In this document: positions 1 through 8,241 of the stretch, one piece after another | Layout: each line of letters begins with the position of its first letter | Position numbering within the stretch: position 1 is the first letter of the stretch | Origin: Bacteroidota bacterium | Lineage (GTDB): Bacteria; Bacteroidota; Bacteroidia; Chitinophagales; Chitinophagaceae | Assembly: GCA_023417815.1 (NCBI GenBank) | Contig: JAEZEI010000079.1 | Location: 1-48,202, forward strand | Direction: 5' to 3' | Length of the DNA stretch: 48,202 nucleotides | Made by a program: the position numbers and the translations under genes | Notes under the pieces: generated by a model | What the model was told of the DNA's origin: nothing | Database searches by the model: none | The model's input: only the letters and a program-made list of their open reading frames with translations

Positions 1-5
1 CAAAC

Positions 6-908
6 ATGCTATTAAGCAATATGTACGTTGAAGAATTCAGGGAAGAAGAAAACTTTATAATTGTTCCATTAGATCCAACCTATTTTAGTAAAAATTTAGA
101 CACCAGCACTGTCCTGCCACTACAATATTTACTTCTTGTTGAAGATTCAACCGGGATGATCAGGCGTGGAGATTTAGTTTTCTTTTACCCGAATGGATCA
201 CAAATTTCAGAATTGCCCCAAAATTCATTCTCGGATTTTTTCAATCATCAGAAATTTCCTGTTGATGGCACTTTTACTTTATTAAATCTAAGTGACATAA
301 AGCAGTATGAAATGGATTTTGAGAATGAATTACCTACACAACACAGGTTATGGGAGCCAAGAGCACCTTTGGAAATTCCGGAAGGCTCATTTTGTATAGA
401 TTGGTATCTTGTAACTACAACTTATTGGTCCGATGGCACGTATGATGTGGATGAAAGTTATCTCTATACAACATGCGGTCATTCATTTGGTGGAGGCGGA
501 GGTGGAGGAGGGTATACTCCGAATTTCAATGGAACACCGGTAACAAAAGATGTAAATTATTGCGTAATAAATAAAAATGGGAACAATAGATTCTTTACGC
601 TGAATGCTTATTATACTCTTTCCGGAAATACCTATTCAGATCCCTCTCTGAATAAATATACTGGCTCAGGAATTATCCCTCAATCAACTCAATTTGTAGT
701 TTTATGGGGAAACTCTAATTTTAATATTTTGCCAGGTACATCTTGGTATGCACAATATTCCCAAGCATCAAATGTTTATGGTTTAATAAATTCTAAACTC
801 GCTAAAGCTACTTATTCAGGCCAATTTCATTTTATTAATCAGCCTTCTCCTAATATTGAAATTTATAGCGAACCTAAATATTGGCCTGCTTCTACTTCAT
901 TACAATAA
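6..908 (+). CDS. Hypothetical glycine-rich protein, 5' end possibly outside window
   Basis: No family recognised. The first ATG seen is at 6, but the frame stays open to the window edge (an AAC codon precedes it), so the true start may lie upstream and any signal peptide is not visible. The protein has about 300 residues. Its first half contains a short Trp/Tyr-rich segment with two cysteines (near residues 131 and 157). A run of eight glycines follows at about residues 161-168, and then an Asn/Tyr/Ser-rich second half. The pattern of a conserved Cys/Trp patch followed by a Gly linker resembles exported Bacteroidota hypothetical proteins, but this is an impression only. The region is AT-rich. 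The next gene starts 11 bases downstream on the same strand, so the two may be cotranscribed. Confidence 0.6.
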   Translation: MLLSNMYVEEFREEENFIIVPLDPTYFSKNLDTSTVLPLQYLLLVEDSTGMIRRGDLVFFYPNGSQISELPQNSFSDFFNHQKFPVDGTFTLLNLSDIKQYEMDFENELPTQHRLWEPRAPLEIPEGSFCIDWYLVTTTYWSDGTYDVDESYLYTTCGHSFGGGGGGGGYTPNFNGTPVTKDVNYCVINKNGNNRFFTLNAYYTLSGNTYSDPSLNKYTGSGIIPQSTQFVVLWGNSNFNILPGTSWYAQYSQASNVYGLINSKLAKATYSGQFHFINQPSPNIEIYSEPKYWPASTSLQ

Positions 909-919
909 AAATTTAAGTT

Positions 920-1675
920 TTGAAAATCCTTTATACTTTAGCAATTATTTTTTCCCTTTACTCATGTTCTAACCCCAAGATCATCAAGGAGGGTCTTGTA
1001 TTTCACCAACGACTCACAAATGACTCTACCATTTTTTCTGACGGGAAAACCTGGTTCAAAGACAGTTTCGTAATTGTTGAAGGAAAATGGCACAGGCAAA
1101 AAGTTACCATTAACAATGTTAGGCTGGGAGAAATTTATGAAACCTATAAGTATACATTTCTTAATTTAAAAACCGGCAGAGCCCAGGATTATTTCACTTT
1201 TAGCGATACTGCCACCCCACTAAATAATTACCTTGTTAAGGAAGGATTTATTGGATGGGGTTTTTATAAAGACAATGGATTTTATTCACATCCTGATTCT
1301 ACTTTCAATTTACCAGATACAATTATTAACCACAGAATTTTTAAAAGGTGGGGAGTTTTAAAACCCCATATGCCAAATAACTATTACCGTTTATACGGCA
1401 CAGAAAAGTTTCCGAAAACAATTTTTCATGTAGATCGAAGAATTGAAAAACTTTATCCGGGAATTAAAATTGTCCGATTGGATATTCTTAGTAATCAAGA
1501 TTCATTGGAATTTTCATTTAACTATAAAATCCTCAGGAAAGAACTTGATAAAAATGAAAATAAAATATTCAGGAAGTGGATCCAAAATTCAATTGAGTCC
1601 AATTTGCCTTTAATAACATTTGAAGAAGCCCAAAAAATAGCATTGCCGGATATTCAACCTGATCTTGAGGAATAG
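920..1675 (+). CDS. Hypothetical lipoprotein
   Basis: About 251 residues starting at a TTG codon, because no ATG or GTG lies nearby and the TTG start gives a good lipoprotein signal: a short basic N-terminus, a hydrophobic core (Ile/Leu/Phe-rich) and a Cys at residue 16 in a Leu-Tyr-Ser-Cys context, followed by Ser-Asn-Pro. Anchoring in an outer or inner membrane is therefore inferred. The mature part is rich in Lys, Phe, Tyr and Trp, with no motif I recognise. It lies 11 bases after the preceding hypothetical gene, and both are AT-rich. Its stop faces the terminator of the minus-strand peptidase gene about 200 bases away. Function unknown. Confidence 0.6.
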   Translation: MKILYTLAIIFSLYSCSNPKIIKEGLVFHQRLTNDSTIFSDGKTWFKDSFVIVEGKWHRQKVTINNVRLGEIYETYKYTFLNLKTGRAQDYFTFSDTATPLNNYLVKEGFIGWGFYKDNGFYSHPDSTFNLPDTIINHRIFKRWGVLKPHMPNNYYRLYGTEKFPKTIFHVDRRIEKLYPGIKIVRLDILSNQDSLEFSFNYKILRKELDKNENKIFRKWIQNSIESNLPLITFEEAQKIALPDIQPDLEE

Positions 1676-1756
1676 ATTAAACTAAGTCATCGATTTAAAC
1701 ACTATAGTTAAAAAAACTTTCGTTCCACAGCTTTCTTTTTTGAGATCTGCATTGGT

Positions 1757-1831
1757 GGCAACATCTTCGGCTCTTCCCGCTTCGGGATTCAAGCATATGC
1801 ACGCCATCGTTGAACGTGCATTGATGTTGCC
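1757..1831. other. Nested inverted repeats, possible three-way-junction RNA or cruciform
   Basis: In the 250-base gap between two convergent genes, three complementary pairs nest. An outer 9-bp stem pairs GGCAACATC (1757-1765) with GATGTTGCC (1823-1831). Inside it are a small hairpin TCCCG-CTT-CGGGA (1775-1787) and a 7-bp stem ATGCACG (1797-1803) with CGTGCAT (1815-1821). The pairs were read by eye and no folding energy was computed. The strand is not determined because the stems work on either strand. It could be a small RNA, a repeat-type element, or chance. Confidence 0.3.
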
Positions 1832-1874
1832 GATGTCACCTACATCTTTTAGCTCCATGTTGGAGCCCATGAAT

Positions 1875-1905
1875 AAAAAAGGGCCTGCGATTGCAGACCC
1901 TTTAA
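1875..1905 (-). terminator. Rho-independent terminator of the secreted C1 peptidase gene
   Basis: On the minus strand an 8-bp GC-rich stem (GGGTCTGC with GCAGGCCC, one G-U pair, loop AATC) is flanked by AAA/TTT and followed by a T run. It lies just past the stop codon at 1926 and probably ends the long minus-strand block that starts at thyA. Confidence 0.85.
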
Positions 1906-1925
1906 GTCAATTTCAAATCCTTTAT

Positions 1926-3149
1926 TTATTTCTTCAGCTTATTCAGCAGTACCGGGCTTAACGCAGCGCGCGGTACTATGAGACTGATAGTATTCATAGC
2001 CATATAAGCTTCAGAAACTTTAATGTAACCATTATACGGACCAACATTTCCCCAGCTGTTCTTTACATTGAAAAAGGTTTTGCCTCCTTCCTTTGCTTTT
2101 TCAATACCAACAATGTGCATCAGGTGATCATCTTCCGTAACGAGGGTTTCAAAAAGACGCTGGCGCATGGTATCACTAACGGGAAGTTCCTGCCCGTCTA
2201 CAGAACTGGTTCTTGCGAACGAACTACCAGTAGTTCCTGTAAATAATGCGAGTCCCGTTTTTGCATTAAAGCCCGGGTTGCTCACATCAGCATCCCACAT
2301 AACGGAATAACCTTTGGAGATACTGGTTTTTATGATATCCATCATTTCATTTAAAGGAACATTATAGTACTCCCCATTACTGAAGTTATCTGGAACATCA
2401 AGTATGAAGGAGGAATAGTAAGGTTTGTGCCGGAACGATGTGATATTCACATAGTCATTCGCGTTGAACTTAAGTACTTCTTTCGCGAAGGTTTGCGGGG
2501 TATACTTTTTATTGTTATACATGAATGATTCCGGCGGAGTGCCAAGCGATTTATCAAGTATCCTTGTAAAACCTTCACGCCAGTTGGCGGGAACCGGGCG
2601 GTGCGCAAGCAAGGTATCAAGATATGATTTCAGGTTCTTTACCAGATCAGTATGATTATGCATTTCCTGGTCTACGGTCATGCCGTCATAAACATTCTCA
2701 GGTATGGCGCCGTATTTTTCAAAAGCGCGGATCTGGTCGTGGCCAAGCGCTCCTTCAGAGAAACGTGCATTTCCCTGGCGCATGATATAGTTTGTTGCTT
2801 TTTCCAGGTAAATATTCCTTACAGTGTATATCTCGCTCAGGTCGAAATTGCCGATGTTGTTCTTCAGCAGCTGGCTTTCCACAAGTGAGGTTGTTGAAAA
2901 CGACCAGCAGGTTCCGGTCTGTGCCTGGTTCTTCACAGGGGTGGCAGGGATGCTGTACTGCACCAGGAATTCAGCGCTCTTACCATTATCGGAGATCTCC
3001 TTTGATTGTTTACCTGCCGGGGTAGGTTTTGCCTTCGATAGATTTCCTCCGCGCGTGGAACGTGGATCAGCGTCTTCTGTTTGCGCATTAACATTCAGCG
3101 AAGCCACAAAGAAAGTGATCGCAAGCGATCCGTAAAGCAGTTTTTTCAT
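1926..3149 (-). CDS. Secreted C1 family (papain-like, bleomycin hydrolase/PepC type) cysteine peptidase
   Basis: A papain-clan cysteine peptidase of 407 residues. The signal peptide is clear: MKK, a hydrophobic stretch, then a cut near VNA-Q at about residue 22. The family signature appears in order: Gln75 (oxyanion hole) and nucleophile Cys81 in GTCWSF, His345 in HLMHIVG, and Asn364 in VKNSWG. The long insert between Cys and His and the overall layout fit the C1B aminopeptidase C/bleomycin hydrolase branch, but those enzymes are normally cytosolic, whereas this one is predicted to be exported. Substrate unknown; a role in peptide scavenging or envelope protein turnover is inference. It begins 1 base after the stop of the LysM/DPBB gene and ends at a strong terminator, so it is the last gene of the block. 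Confidence 0.9.
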   Translation of the reverse strand: MKKLLYGSLAITFFVASLNVNAQTEDADPRSTRGGNLSKAKPTPAGKQSKEISDNGKSAEFLVQYSIPATPVKNQAQTGTCWSFSTTSLVESQLLKNNIGNFDLSEIYTVRNIYLEKATNYIMRQGNARFSEGALGHDQIRAFEKYGAIPENVYDGMTVDQEMHNHTDLVKNLKSYLDTLLAHRPVPANWREGFTRILDKSLGTPPESFMYNNKKYTPQTFAKEVLKFNANDYVNITSFRHKPYYSSFILDVPDNFSNGEYYNVPLNEMMDIIKTSISKGYSVMWDADVSNPGFNAKTGLALFTGTTGSSFARTSSVDGQELPVSDTMRQRLFETLVTEDDHLMHIVGIEKAKEGGKTFFNVKNSWGNVGPYNGYIKVSEAYMAMNTISLIVPRAALSPVLLNKLKK

Positions 3150-3150
3150 A

Positions 3151-3978
3151 TCAGTAGTTTATAGTACAGTCAAAATTTTCAATGCCCGCGCCAAGTTCGC
3201 TGGCTGCTGCATTGCTGATGCGCAATGCCATGCCTTCATTCTGTTTGATATCAGGGATCACATCCAGCACCTTGGCATACACTGAACGGCCATTAGCCCT
3301 GTTCGTAACTTTTATAATCGTACCCGCCTGCGCCTTATTATGAAGGCAGTAATATTTTCCATCTTCCCAGCCGCTGGTGCTCTTGAACATGCCTGCAGTG
3401 CCGCTCTCCTGTTTGCCGCTGTCGCGGAACAGCGAACGAAATGCACCTCCATTGAAGCCATCTCCTTTTGTGGCTACGGGTTCAGGCTGTTTCACCGGTT
3501 GCTTCACTTCTTCTTTCTGAACTACAGGTTTCGGTTCTTCCTTTACAACTACCGGCGATTCCTTCTTCGGTTCGGAAACAGGCTTGGCTGCAGGCTTTAC
3601 TGCGAGTGACGCCAGCGATGAAAGTTCAGGATTCACTTTCAGGTAACCGATCACTGTATTCCTGTTTCCACTCCTGGTATGAACAGGCACCAGCACTTCA
3701 CCTGCAAGCGCATTCCCTTCCTTTGAATAATTGATCTCTGTAAGCGGCACTTTTATTACCTGGCCTATTTTAATACCATCCTCCAGCGCAACATTATTGA
3801 ACGGAGCAATTATCCTTGGGCTGATATTATATATACGGCCTATGCTATACATGTTCTCTTTAGGGCCTGCCGTGTGTGAAATGTATAGAGCGCCTGCACT
3901 TCCTTCCGCAATAAGCGGTGTTTTTACCTGTGCAACCCCTGCAAGAGGAAACAAAAGGATAAGCAGTAAATTTTTCAT
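3151..3978 (-). CDS. Secreted LysM and RlpA-like double-psi beta-barrel protein
   Basis: About 275 residues. I start at the ATG at 3978 because it begins a signal peptide (MKNLLLILLFPLAGVAQ) immediately; the frame is open further upstream, but the extra residues do not look like an N-terminus and overlap rsmF. A LysM-like peptidoglycan-binding domain lies at about residues 30-75 (ISP...PFNN...GQVIKVPL). It is followed by a Lys/Pro/Glu/Val-rich linker (about 120-180). The C-terminal 70 residues (GTIIKVTN, VYAKVLDV, LRISNAAASELG) match the DPBB fold of RlpA-type proteins. A cell-wall-associated periplasmic role is likely. Whether it has lytic transglycosylase activity cannot be told. It sits between rsmF (47-base gap) and the peptidase gene (1-base gap). 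Confidence 0.82.
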   Translation of the reverse strand: MKNLLLILLFPLAGVAQVKTPLIAEGSAGALYISHTAGPKENMYSIGRIYNISPRIIAPFNNVALEDGIKIGQVIKVPLTEINYSKEGNALAGEVLVPVHTRSGNRNTVIGYLKVNPELSSLASLAVKPAAKPVSEPKKESPVVVKEEPKPVVQKEEVKQPVKQPEPVATKGDGFNGGAFRSLFRDSGKQESGTAGMFKSTSGWEDGKYYCLHNKAQAGTIIKVTNRANGRSVYAKVLDVIPDIKQNEGMALRISNAAASELGAGIENFDCTINY

Positions 3979-4025
3979 CGGACAAAATTTATTGGTGCAA
4001 AGATGCATAATACTGAAAATATGCT

Positions 4026-5360
4026 TTACATATTCTGGATACGCCATTCACGCGGGTAATAATTATTCACCCTGTTGCCCACATTCTTCATCCATCCTAA
4101 ACCAAGACCCCTGAATGTCACAAGGTTCCAGCCCTTTGCTGCGGCTCCGAAATTAGCGTCCCTTCGCCGTAAATAATCCAGCGCATTTGTTAAATCAATT
4201 TCACATTCAGGGAAACTATGGTTGTAATCCACGCTCATGGCAAGCTCCTGCGACGGTACCAGGCTACCCTTCATCACCTGGCCAAGCATGATCCCGGCTT
4301 TTCTTATATATAAATTCTGTTGCAGGTGTTGCAGGTCTTCCATCATATTTACAGGTATGGCAAGAAGATTCTCATTGGATTCGATCACATAGAAAGATTC
4401 AGCGGAATGAAGCAGGTCTTTTGCAATACTGCCCGCAAATTTTTTCACCGGGCTCTTCTTCCACCGTGCGGCTGCATGCGATGAAAGCTTTCTAAAGCCG
4501 GCAGCAAAGAATCCTTCACCTCTTAGCTTGTCGGGATAGAATCGAAAGCTATGTACACCCATGCCGGAAGACCTGGTTATTCCCCAATCTCCAGGTATGG
4601 ATAGGTCCAGTGATCCAAGCCCCGCATCCTGTAATAACACGGCAATGTCTTCATCTTCCTCAACGGAAAAAGAGCAGGTAGAATAAATGAGCAATCCATC
4701 TCTCCTGAGACAGGGCAAAATATTTTCAAGAATATCTTTCTGCCTGGCAGCACATACCTGGACCTGGCTCCTGCTCCATTCATTTATTGCATCGGGATCC
4801 CTCCTGAACAACCCGCTCCCGCTGCAGGGAGCATCAACAAGCACTACATCGAAGAATTCTCCAAGTTTGGAAAATGCTGAAGCATCATTCCCGGTAACGA
4901 TCATATTGGATGCGCCCCATTTTGTAATATTCTCTGCAAGAATATTCTGTCGCTGCCTCACCACCTCGTTGCTGACTACCATACTTCCCTCCGGCAAAAC
5001 CGACTGGAGCAGTGTTGATTTTCCGCCCGGTGCCGCACAGAGATCGAGGACCTTTAATGGCCCACCACCGGAATGTTGTTTTATGAATTGTTCAATGAAC
5101 ATGCTGCTAGCTTCCTGCACATAATATGCACCGGCATGAAAAAGCGGATCGAGCGTGAATGATGGTCGCTCCGGAAGATATACACCATGGGAACTCCATG
5201 GCACCCTGTCTTGCGTATCAAAGGGCAACGCTACAAGCTTAAAGGGATTGAGGCGCACAGAGGTTACCTGTTCCCCGGATGCATGAACCCTTTCGAAAGA
5301 AGACAGGTTAAGGCCGGGTGCTTTACTTATAGATTCCAGGAAATCTGCCGGAAGCTTCAT
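4026..5360 (-). CDS. rsmF: rRNA cytosine-C5 methyltransferase, RsmF/NOL1-NOP2-Sun family
   Basis: A SAM-dependent m5C RNA methyltransferase of about 444 residues. The SAM-binding motif LDLCAAPGGKS lies at about residues 105-115. Both family cysteines are present: Cys179 in DAPCSGSG (release) and Cys229 in YSTCSF (nucleophile). The last 60 residues (KGWNLVTFRGLGLGWMKN, then NNYYPREW) match the PUA-like RNA-binding tail of RsmF-type enzymes. I start at ATG 5360, which shares its A with the pntB stop (TAATG), suggesting translational coupling; an in-frame upstream start at 5384 would run into pntB. The rRNA target (C1407 of 16S in E. coli RsmF) is not proven here, so the family is surer than the gene name. 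Confidence 0.88.
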   Translation of the reverse strand: MKLPADFLESISKAPGLNLSSFERVHASGEQVTSVRLNPFKLVALPFDTQDRVPWSSHGVYLPERPSFTLDPLFHAGAYYVQEASSMFIEQFIKQHSGGGPLKVLDLCAAPGGKSTLLQSVLPEGSMVVSNEVVRQRQNILAENITKWGASNMIVTGNDASAFSKLGEFFDVVLVDAPCSGSGLFRRDPDAINEWSRSQVQVCAARQKDILENILPCLRRDGLLIYSTCSFSVEEDEDIAVLLQDAGLGSLDLSIPGDWGITRSSGMGVHSFRFYPDKLRGEGFFAAGFRKLSSHAAARWKKSPVKKFAGSIAKDLLHSAESFYVIESNENLLAIPVNMMEDLQHLQQNLYIRKAGIMLGQVMKGSLVPSQELAMSVDYNHSFPECEIDLTNALDYLRRRDANFGAAAKGWNLVTFRGLGLGWMKNVGNRVNNYYPREWRIQNM

Positions 5361-6772
5361 TATGCTGACTTGATCTCTGTACAAAGTTCCTGCAATACCT
5401 TCCTGGCATCGCCAAAAAGCATGGATGTTTTAGGCTGAAAGAAGAGGTCGTTCTCGATACCGGCATATCCCGGTTTCATGCTGCGTTTGTTTACGATGAT
5501 GGTCTTGGAAAGTTCCACATCCAGTACAGGCATACCATAAATAGGAGAAGCAGGATCTGTTTTTGCAGCAGGGTTCACTACGTCGTTGGCGCCCAATACA
5601 AGCACCACATCGCTGGTACGGAATTCCTCGTTAGCCTGTTCCATTTCTAAAAGATTTTCATAAGCAACATCCGCTTCCGCAAGGAGAACGTTCATATGCC
5701 CGGGCATTCTTCCTGCAACAGGATGGATGGCATATTTAACTTCCACACCTTTGTCCACCAGTATCTTTTCCAGCTCGTGGCAGGTATGTTGCGCCTGGGC
5801 TACAGCCAAACCGTAACCGGGAACGATCATAACCTTGTTTGCATAGCTCATTACCATGGCAGCATCCGGTAAGGTTATCTCTTTCACCGATCCCTGCTCA
5901 CCCTTTTGCGTACCGGCAACAGTGCTTCCGCCGAATGCGCCGATTACCACATTCAGCAAGCTGCGATTCATTGCCTTGCACATTAAAATCGTAAGAAGTG
6001 TTCCTGCAGCTCCTACAAGTATACCACCCGTGAGCATTACTTTATTATCATACATGAAACCTCCGCTTGCAGCCGCAACCCCGGTGAATGAATTCAGCAG
6101 CGAGATCACCACGGGCATATCTGCTCCGCCGATCGGCATAACGAAGAATACGCCGTAAAGCAGCGACAGTGCAAGGATCCCGTAAAAAGCCAGCGATCCT
6201 GTTTCGACAGATGTATTATAGACGATCACTGCGAGCGAGATCACCAGCAGTAAAAGCACTGCATTGAAAATATGCTGACCGTTGAACCTGAAATCATTCA
6301 GTTTCCCGCTAAGCTTCAGGTAAGCCACCATGCTTCCTGCAAAGGACACACTGCCGATGATCAGTCCCGAGATGATAGCGATATAATACCCTGCGGGAAT
6401 TACCTCAGCAACATCACCACTTCCATGGGCAAGGTGATTGAATTCTATCAGGGAAATAAGCATGGCACATGCACCTCCCATCCCGTTGAAGAGGCTTACC
6501 ATTTCCGGCATGGCCGTCATTTTCACTTTTTTTGCGACCACCCAGCCGGAGACAGCACCTGCTGCCAGTGCTGCAAATATGAGCATCCTGTTGCCAAGGT
6601 AAATCCCATCTTCTTCGTAAAGAAAGATCGTTCCGAAAATTGCGAGGGTCATTCCCGTTGCAGCCACCAGGTTTCCATTTCTTGCGGATGCAGGATTTGA
6701 AAGCATCTTCAGCCCGAGAATAAATGTTACCGATGCTATGATATAGATAATGGTGAGAATACTATACGCCAT
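5360..6772 (-). CDS. pntB: NAD(P) transhydrogenase subunit beta
   Basis: Beta subunit of the proton-translocating transhydrogenase, which uses the proton-motive force to reduce NADP+ with NADH. About 470 residues, close to the usual 460-480. Roughly the first 250 residues are a bundle of hydrophobic helices (domain II). The C-terminal third is the NADP(H)-binding domain III with VPGYGLAVAQAQ, GRMPGHMN, LGANDVVNP and the KRSMKPGYAGI loop. I start at ATG 6772 (MAYSILTI), 1 base after the pntAB stop; the longer frame upstream has no support. It overlaps rsmF by one base. Confidence 0.95.
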   Translation of the reverse strand: MAYSILTIIYIIASVTFILGLKMLSNPASARNGNLVAATGMTLAIFGTIFLYEEDGIYLGNRMLIFAALAAGAVSGWVVAKKVKMTAMPEMVSLFNGMGGACAMLISLIEFNHLAHGSGDVAEVIPAGYYIAIISGLIIGSVSFAGSMVAYLKLSGKLNDFRFNGQHIFNAVLLLLVISLAVIVYNTSVETGSLAFYGILALSLLYGVFFVMPIGGADMPVVISLLNSFTGVAAASGGFMYDNKVMLTGGILVGAAGTLLTILMCKAMNRSLLNVVIGAFGGSTVAGTQKGEQGSVKEITLPDAAMVMSYANKVMIVPGYGLAVAQAQHTCHELEKILVDKGVEVKYAIHPVAGRMPGHMNVLLAEADVAYENLLEMEQANEEFRTSDVVLVLGANDVVNPAAKTDPASPIYGMPVLDVELSKTIIVNKRSMKPGYAGIENDLFFQPKTSMLFGDARKVLQELCTEIKSA

Positions 6773-6773
6773 T

Positions 6774-7088
6774 TTACTTGCGGTTTTTCTTTTTACTGAA
6801 CATCTCAAGCATCCGGTCGGTAACTACAAAGCCTCCAACTACATTGAGCGTACCCAACACTACGGCAAGGAAGCCCAGGATCATTGCAGCATAATTATCG
6901 GTGGATGCCTTTCCCATTACGATGATGGCCCCTATGATCACCACCCCGTGAATGGCATTTGCGCCGCTCATCAGCGGAGTATGAAGTACGCTGGGCACAC
7001 GGCCGATCACTTCTATACCGACGAAGATCATAAGTATGACTATATAAATGATCTGCTGGTTTGCCGATATCCATTCTGCAATATTCAT
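6774..7088 (-). CDS. pntAB: NAD(P) transhydrogenase subunit alpha part 2 (membrane part)
   Basis: A 104-residue membrane protein with three or four hydrophobic segments and the conserved GVEVIGRVPSVLHTPLMSGANAIHG-like signature (residues about 21-48). This corresponds to the C-terminal membrane portion of E. coli PntA, here a separate gene. It overlaps pntAA by ATGA and is followed by pntB after 1 base, so all three subunits are translated from one message and assemble in the inner membrane. Confidence 0.93.
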   Translation of the reverse strand: MNIAEWISANQQIIYIVILMIFVGIEVIGRVPSVLHTPLMSGANAIHGVVIIGAIIVMGKASTDNYAAMILGFLAVVLGTLNVVGGFVVTDRMLEMFSKKKNRK

Positions 7089-8212
7089 ATAGAAGGTTTA
7101 AGAAGTTGGAGTAATCGCTCATTCACCACGCTTCCGCCGGAAGCAATAAGGGTTCCTTTAACGATATCATCATCAAGGTTGGCCTGGTATGACCCGGTAG
7201 ATAACAACAACTGCAAAAAGTTGGTCATGTTCTTTCCATATACCTTGCTGGCATCTGAAGGCATTGCAGATGGCAGCCTTGAATTCCCGATGATCTTTAC
7301 TCCACCGGCATCCACGGTTTCATCATTCCTGGTAAGCTCTGTATTTCCGCCGGTAGCAGCTGCAAGATCAACGATCACGGAGCCTTTCTTCATAGAAGCG
7401 ATCATCTCCGAAGTAATGAGTATGGGCGCCTTTTTGCCGGGAATCTGCGCAGTGGTGATGATAATATCTGATTTAGCAACGCTTTCCGCGATGCGGGCTT
7501 TCTGCCGTGCCTTGAATTCTTCAGACTGTTCTACTGCATAACCGCCGGCTGCTGATGCGTCGGCAGCGCCTTCCACCTCAACGAATTTTGCACCCAGGCT
7601 TATCACTTCTTCCTTTACAGCAGGACGGGTATCGAACACTTCAACTACGGCGCCTAAACGCTTCGCGGTAGCGATAGCCTGTAATCCTGCAACACCAGCT
7701 CCCAGAATTAGCACCTTTGCAGGCGGGATCGTTCCGGCTGCAGTCATGAACATGGGAAAGTATTTTGGAAAATTCCATGCGGCAAGCAGCACTGCTTTAT
7801 AACCTGCGATGTTTGCCTGGCTACTCAATACATCCATCGACTGCGCCCGCGTTGTGCGTGGCAGCATGTCCATGCTGTACACTTCTATTCCTTTGGATGC
7901 CCAGGTATTCACTTCATCAAAGTTGAAAAGTGGCTGGTAGAAACCTGCGAGCACCTTTCCACGAAGCAGTTCAATATCTTCAGATGAAGGGGGATTAATA
8001 ACCAGTACAACATCACTTTTAGTGATCGTTTCCTGGCGGGAAGCGGTTTGTGCACCGGCACTTTCATAGTCCATGTCCTGCGCAAAAGCGTTCAGGCCCG
8101 CACCATGTTCCACACAAACATCCACGTTCCATTTCTTAAGTGTCGCAATATGTTCAGGCAAAAGGGAGACCCTGGTCTCCGGTGATGGTTCTTTTAAAAC
8201 ACCAACGGTCAT
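7085..8212 (-). CDS. pntAA: NAD(P) transhydrogenase subunit alpha part 1 (NAD-binding part)
   Basis: Soluble NAD(H)-binding domain I of the split transhydrogenase, 375 residues. The N-terminus (GVLKEPSPETRVSLLPEH) and the nucleotide-binding loop VLILGAGVAGLQAIATAKRLGA (about residues 174-195) are typical of the alanine dehydrogenase/PNT family, as are the ITTAQIPGKKAPILI and VIVDLAAATGGN segments. Together with the 104-residue pntAB it equals one E. coli-type PntA (about 510 residues). The ATG at 8212 opens the transhydrogenase operon segment. Only 29 bases separate it from the preceding methyltransferase gene; within them a TATCTTAG sequence (8229-8236, minus) is one mismatch from a -7 box, so a local promoter is possible but weak. 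Confidence 0.94.
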   Translation of the reverse strand: MTVGVLKEPSPETRVSLLPEHIATLKKWNVDVCVEHGAGLNAFAQDMDYESAGAQTASRQETITKSDVVLVINPPSSEDIELLRGKVLAGFYQPLFNFDEVNTWASKGIEVYSMDMLPRTTRAQSMDVLSSQANIAGYKAVLLAAWNFPKYFPMFMTAAGTIPPAKVLILGAGVAGLQAIATAKRLGAVVEVFDTRPAVKEEVISLGAKFVEVEGAADASAAGGYAVEQSEEFKARQKARIAESVAKSDIIITTAQIPGKKAPILITSEMIASMKKGSVIVDLAAATGGNTELTRNDETVDAGGVKIIGNSRLPSAMPSDASKVYGKNMTNFLQLLLSTGSYQANLDDDIVKGTLIASGGSVVNERLLQLLKPSI

Positions 8213-8241
8213 AGATAATTAATTGCATCTAAGATATGGAA

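Noticed and set aside
1682..1870. 62-codon minus-strand frame between the convergent genes
   Set aside because: It begins a few bases after the terminator's T run, has no family look, and its sequence is explained by nested inverted repeats.
6750..7541. 263-codon plus-strand frame
   Set aside because: Lies fully antisense to pntB, pntAB and pntAA, whose motifs are unmistakable; no domain look.
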